Assembly: GCA_045645485.1 (NCBI GenBank)
Contig: JAZRIX010000005.1
Coordinates: forward strand, 1 to 8,608
Length of the DNA: 8,608 nucleotides
From: SIG440 sp045645485
Lineage (GTDB): Bacteria > Bacillota > Clostridia > Monoglobales > Monoglobaceae
Direction: 5' to 3'
Numbering within the stretch: the stretch's first letter is position 1; the number at the start of each line of letters is the position of its first letter. A program made the position numbers and the translations under genes. The notes beneath the pieces are model-generated. The model was not told where the DNA came from. It was given only the letters and a program-made list of their open reading frames with translations, and made no database searches. This document shows, one piece after another, positions 4,952 through 8,608 of this stretch.

Positions 4952-6505
4952 ATGGAAAAAAATATTGCTCTTGAACTTAAAAACATAACCAAGTCCTTTG
5001 GCAGTGTTGTTGCCAACAAAAACATATCGTTGCAGGTAAGAAAGGGAGAAATACTCTCTATACTTGGTGAAAACGGCAGCGGCAAAACGACTCTTATGAA
5101 TATGGTGTCGGGTATATATTATCCCGACAGCGGACAGATTTTTGCTGATGGAAAAGAGATTGTTATTGCATCTCCCAAGGATGCGTTCAATTATAAAATT
5201 GGTATGATACATCAACATTTTAAGCTTGTTGATGTTTTTAGTGCTGCAGAAAATATTGTTCTTGGAATTAAAGATAAAAAAGGCTTTGATATGCCTTCAT
5301 ACATTGAAAAGATAAAAGAGATAACCGAACGTTACGGCTTTGATCTTGACCCTCACAAAAAGATATACGAAATGTCGGTATCAGAAAAGCAGACGGTTGA
5401 GATTATCAAGGTGCTTTACAGAGGTGCAGATATTCTTATTCTGGACGAGCCTACGGCTGTGCTTACTCCTCAGGAAACCGTAAAGCTTTTTAAGGTGCTT
5501 CGCAATATGCGTGAAAGCGGAAAGGCGATTATAATTATAACCCACAAGCTGCATGAGGTACTTTCGCTTTCGGATAATGTTGCCGTACTTCGCAAGGGTG
5601 AGTATATCGGTACGGTAAAAACTTCAGAAACCAACGAGGCGCAGCTTACTGAAATGATGGTTGGAAAGAAAATTTCACTCAACATAGAACGCAGTGAGGC
5701 TGAGAATTGCAGTGATAGACTTGTTGTAGAAAACATAAGCTGCATTAACCGTGAAGGTGTAAAGCTTCTTGACAATGTTTCGTTTACTGCACGCTCGGGA
5801 GAAATTCTCGGTATTGCAGGAATTGCAGGCAGCGGACAAAGAGAACTTCTGGAGGCGATTGCGGGTCTTCAGCATCTTGACAACGGAAGTATCACGTATC
5901 ATAATCCCAAAACCGAAGAAACTGAAAATCTCCGTGACAAAACACCTATGGAAATCAGACAGATGGGGGTAAGACTCGCATTTGTTCCTGAAGACAGATT
6001 GGGAATGGGTCTTGTTGGCAATATGGATATTGTTGACAATATGATGCTCAGAAGCTACAAAAAAGGTAAGTCGGTATTTCTGCAAAGAAGGAATCCAAAA
6101 ACTTTAGCTGAAGAAATTATTGAAAGATTAGAGGTCGTAACTCCTTCTGCATACACGCCCGTAAGAAGGCTTTCGGGAGGAAATGTACAAAAAATTCTAG
6201 TAGGCAGAGAAATTGCTTCTTCACCAACTGTGCTTATGGCGGCATATCCCGTGAGAGGTCTTGATATAAATTCATCATATACCATATATAATCTTCTCAA
6301 TGAGCAGAAGAAAAAAGGTGTGGCAGTAATTTTTGTTGGAGAGGATCTGGATGTTCTGGTTGAATTGTGTGACCGAATTATGGTTATAGGTTCAGGCAGA
6401 ATCACGGGAATTGTTGACGGAAGAAACACGACAAAAGAGGAAATCGGTATGCTTATGACAAAATCCGCATCTGATACCGATATGGAAAACGGAGGGCAGC
6501 AGTAA
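4952..6505 (+). CDS. ABC transporter ATPase with two nucleotide-binding domains (Nup/Yuf type)
   Basis: A 517-residue cytoplasmic fusion of two ABC domains that powers the importer. NBD1 has Walker A GENGSGKTT (39-47, Lys45), a variant signature MSVSEKQ (141-147), Walker B ILILDEP (161-167, catalytic Glu166) and the switch His198. NBD2 has a degenerate Walker A GIAGSGQRE (290-298, no Lys), a standard signature LSGGN (407-411) and a Walker B replaced by AAYPVRGLD (430-438). ATP hydrolysis should therefore occur mainly at the NBD1 Walker/NBD2 signature site. This asymmetry is normal for the RbsA-like and nucleoside-importer class. ATG 4952 follows GGAG (4942-4945). An in-frame ATG at 4940 lacks a ribosome binding site, and a TTG at 4883 would translate through the palindrome. 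The stop overlaps the next start by 1 bp (TAATG). Synteny suggests NupA/NupO function. Confidence 0.94.
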   Translation: MEKNIALELKNITKSFGSVVANKNISLQVRKGEILSILGENGSGKTTLMNMVSGIYYPDSGQIFADGKEIVIASPKDAFNYKIGMIHQHFKLVDVFSAAENIVLGIKDKKGFDMPSYIEKIKEITERYGFDLDPHKKIYEMSVSEKQTVEIIKVLYRGADILILDEPTAVLTPQETVKLFKVLRNMRESGKAIIIITHKLHEVLSLSDNVAVLRKGEYIGTVKTSETNEAQLTEMMVGKKISLNIERSEAENCSDRLVVENISCINREGVKLLDNVSFTARSGEILGIAGIAGSGQRELLEAIAGLQHLDNGSITYHNPKTEETENLRDKTPMEIRQMGVRLAFVPEDRLGMGLVGNMDIVDNMMLRSYKKGKSVFLQRRNPKTLAEEIIERLEVVTPSAYTPVRRLSGGNVQKILVGREIASSPTVLMAAYPVRGLDINSSYTIYNLLNEQKKKGVAVIFVGEDLDVLVELCDRIMVIGSGRITGIVDGRNTTKEEIGMLMTKSASDTDMENGGQQ

Positions 6506-7611
6506 TGAAAAAATTCAATAATTTGTCTATGTCAGCTCTCACCGGTGTTATGGGTCACATAATCAAGCGTGACGAAATTGCATGGTGGAAGGCGTGGGGC
6601 ATAAGAATTATTTCTGTAATTCTGGCTCTGATTGTATGCGGTTTTGTTACAGTATCCCTTACAGACCTCAATCCTCTGGAAATGTATGTTACCATGATTG
6701 AAGGTGCAGTCGGAACACCTCGTCTTGCGTGGAATCTTTTTCAGAATACAGCAATTTTGCTTTGCGTTGCTCTTGCTGTTACCCCTGCATTCAAAATGAA
6801 ATTCTGGAATATAGGGGCAGAGGGTCAGATACTAATAGGCGGTCTTGCAACGGCTACCTGTATGATATATCTGGGCGGAAAGCTTGCTGATCCAGTACTT
6901 ATTCCTATTATGTTTATTATAAGCATTGTGGCAGGTGCAATATGGGGATTTGTTCCTGCGTATTTCAAAACCCGTTTCAATTCAAACGAAACGCTTTTTA
7001 CTCTGATGATGAATTATGTTGCAATACAGATTGTTGCGTATTTTACATTGGAATGGTCAATGCCCAAAGGTTCAGGTACACCCAGAACGTTGGAATTTGG
7101 TCAGCTTCCCATGATTTTTGGACAAAAGTATCTTATTAATATACTTATTGTTGCATTGCTTACGGTTATTGTATATATCTATCTCAAGTACAGCAAGCAG
7201 GGATATGAAATTTCAGTTGTGGGTGAGAGTGAAAAAACTGCAAGATACATTGGTATCAACGTGAAAAAGGTTGTTCTTCGTACAATGGCGATTTCGGGTG
7301 CACTTTGCGGTGTTGCGGGCTTTTTGCTTGTTGCGGGAACAGACCATTCTCTGAAGAGCGATACTTCAGGCGGAAGAGGCTTTACTGCAATTATGGTTTC
7401 GTGGCTTGCAAAATTCAATCCCATATTTATGATACTGACATCACTGCTTATTGTATTTTTGCAGAAGGGTGCCTCAAAAATCTCTGAGGTTTACAGACTG
7501 AATTCATCCTTCTCTGATATTATAACGGGTATTATTATATTCTTTATCATTGGCTGTGAATTCTTTATCAATTACAAAATCAAATTCAACAAAAAGGAGG
7601 AAAATGTATGA
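6505..7611 (+). CDS. ABC transporter permease, nucleoside-type (first subunit, NupB/YufP-like)
   Basis: A 368-residue polytopic inner-membrane protein with about nine or ten hydrophobic segments, including roughly 33-53, 75-97, 108-125, 130-152, 163-182, 208-227, 257-278, 293-320 and 335-357. The conserved WNIGAEGQILIGG (101-113) and the cytoplasmic coupling-type segment VVGESEKTARYIGINVKK (238-255) place it in the BPD_transp_2 (branched-chain amino acid/ribose-like) permease group. It is the larger of the two paired permeases, and the basic, soluble first 30 residues precede the first membrane helix. Its ATG shares one base with the ATPase stop, with GGAGGG (6491-6496) inside the ATPase gene as ribosome binding site, so translational coupling is likely. 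With the next gene it should form the heterodimeric channel for purine nucleosides; substrate is inferred from the BMP partner. Confidence 0.93.
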   Translation: MKKFNNLSMSALTGVMGHIIKRDEIAWWKAWGIRIISVILALIVCGFVTVSLTDLNPLEMYVTMIEGAVGTPRLAWNLFQNTAILLCVALAVTPAFKMKFWNIGAEGQILIGGLATATCMIYLGGKLADPVLIPIMFIISIVAGAIWGFVPAYFKTRFNSNETLFTLMMNYVAIQIVAYFTLEWSMPKGSGTPRTLEFGQLPMIFGQKYLINILIVALLTVIVYIYLKYSKQGYEISVVGESEKTARYIGINVKKVVLRTMAISGALCGVAGFLLVAGTDHSLKSDTSGGRGFTAIMVSWLAKFNPIFMILTSLLIVFLQKGASKISEVYRLNSSFSDIITGIIIFFIIGCEFFINYKIKFNKKEENV

Positions 7612-8594
7612 TAGCTACAATTATTCAGCGTGCGGTTATGCAGGGAACTCCTTTGCTTTTCGGTTCAACCGGTGAAATCCTTACCGAAAAGTCAGGGCAT
7701 CTTAATCTGGGTATTCCCGGAATTATGTATGTTGGTGCAATAAGCGGTGTTGCAGGTGCCTTTCTTTATGAACAGAGTGTTGCTTCACCGGAGCTTTTGA
7801 ATCCGTTTATAGCTGTTCTGATTCCCTTGGTGTGTTCTTTGATTGGTGCGACACTTATGGGACTGATTTACTGCTTTTTGACGGTATCTCTTCGTGCAAA
7901 TCAAAATGTTACAGGTCTTGCCCTTACAACATTCGGAATCGGATTGGGAAACTTTTTTGGCGGCTCTCTTATCAAGCTTGTTGATTCAGATGTTCCGTCA
8001 ATCGCTCTTTCAAAAACCAGTAACTTCTTCAAAACCCAATTACCCTTTGCAGACAAGCTCGGTTGGTTTGGAGACATTTTTCTTTCATACGGATTTCTGG
8101 TATATGCGGCAATTATTATTGCTCTCATATCCTCGCATATTCTCAACAGGACACGTGTTGGTCTTCATTTGAGAGCAGTAGGAGAGAATCCCGAGACAGC
8201 AGATGCGGCAGGGATAAATGTTACCGCTTACAAGTACATTTCTACTTGTATAGGAAGTGCAATAGCAGGTCTTGGCGGATTATATTATGTTATGGACTAT
8301 GCAAACGGTGTATGGTCAAACAACGGCTTTGGTGACCGAGGCTGGCTTTCTATTGCCCTTGTTATCTTCTCGGTATGGCGCCCGTCAATCAGTATTCTGG
8401 GTTCAATACTTTTTGGCTTTTTGTATGTAATTCCCACTTATATTCCCGATATCAGTGTAAGTGCCAAAAAGCTTTTTGAGATGCTTCCTTATGTTGTTAC
8501 GATTATAGTTCTTGTCATAACAAGTATGAGAAACAAAAAGGAGCATCAGCCTCCTGCGGCATTGGGACTTCCCTATTTCCGTGAAGAACGATAA
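7608..8594 (+). CDS. ABC transporter permease, nucleoside-type (second subunit, NupC/YufQ-like)
   Basis: A 328-residue polytopic membrane protein with the family signature GEILTEKSGHLNLGIPG (22-38) directly before the first strong helix. Many relatives have Glu where this protein has Pro37. Hydrophobic segments lie at roughly 35-55, 66-92, 100-125, 158-180, 206-230, 245-275 and 290-307. The segment LRAVGENPETADAAGINVTAYK (188-209) is the cytoplasmic loop expected to contact the ATPase and parallels VVGESEKTARYIGINVKK of the first permease. Its ATG overlaps the preceding TGA by 4 bp (ATGA), and AGGAGG (7595-7600) sits 7 nt upstream inside the previous gene, indicating translational coupling. 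The C-terminus ends in a proline-containing hydrophilic tail. Only 14 bases follow the stop, so no terminator or further gene can be judged. Confidence 0.93.
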   Translation: MIATIIQRAVMQGTPLLFGSTGEILTEKSGHLNLGIPGIMYVGAISGVAGAFLYEQSVASPELLNPFIAVLIPLVCSLIGATLMGLIYCFLTVSLRANQNVTGLALTTFGIGLGNFFGGSLIKLVDSDVPSIALSKTSNFFKTQLPFADKLGWFGDIFLSYGFLVYAAIIIALISSHILNRTRVGLHLRAVGENPETADAAGINVTAYKYISTCIGSAIAGLGGLYYVMDYANGVWSNNGFGDRGWLSIALVIFSVWRPSISILGSILFGFLYVIPTYIPDISVSAKKLFEMLPYVVTIIVLVITSMRNKKEHQPPAALGLPYFREER

Positions 8595-8608
8595 AAGTAT
8601 ATTATATG

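Overview
The window suggests a low-GC Gram-positive bacterium of the Clostridia, probably a gut member of the Oscillospirales or a neighbour. I infer this from the AT-rich sequence, strong GGAGG ribosome binding sites, sigma-A type promoter boxes, a glmS-type ribozyme, a lipoprotein-anchored transporter and the overall look of the proteins. Every gene lies on the + strand and no mobile-element gene is visible. The window holds two modules separated by a strong intrinsic terminator.

Module 1 (1-2870) is amino-sugar and UDP-GlcNAc metabolism. It opens inside a left-handed beta-helix acyltransferase gene of the clostridial 'UDP-GlcNAc pyrophosphorylase' type, whose 5' end is missing. Next comes a glmS-type self-cleaving ribozyme (591-719) with recognisable P1, P2, P3, P3.1 pseudoknot and P4 elements. 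It sits directly upstream of nagB (GlcN6P deaminase), not glmS. nagB is followed 22 bp later by glmM (phosphoglucosamine mutase) and a 12-bp GC-rich terminator hairpin. A GlcN6P-sensing off-switch suits an enzyme that makes GlcN6P. The layout therefore suggests that this NagB may run in the amination direction (Fru6P + ammonia to GlcN6P), standing in for GlmS at the head of a UDP-GlcNAc pathway. This is the most interesting point in the window.

Module 2 (2927 to beyond the end) is purine salvage and uptake. A near-consensus extended -10 promoter drives xpt (xanthine phosphoribosyltransferase). It is followed by a BMP-family lipoprotein (nucleoside-binding), a double-NBD ABC ATPase and two inner-membrane permeases, in the order of the bacterial Nup/Yuf purine-nucleoside importers. 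The ATPase and permease genes overlap by 1 and 4 bp. No purine riboswitch precedes xpt. Two conspicuous hairpins lie between the lipoprotein and ATPase genes: a GC-rich one with no U-tract, and a perfect 20-21 bp palindrome flanked by TATAA repeats. The first may set the ratio of binding protein to membrane components. The second may do the same or may be a tiny inserted element. The window ends 14 bases after the last permease, so any further operon genes or terminator are not visible.
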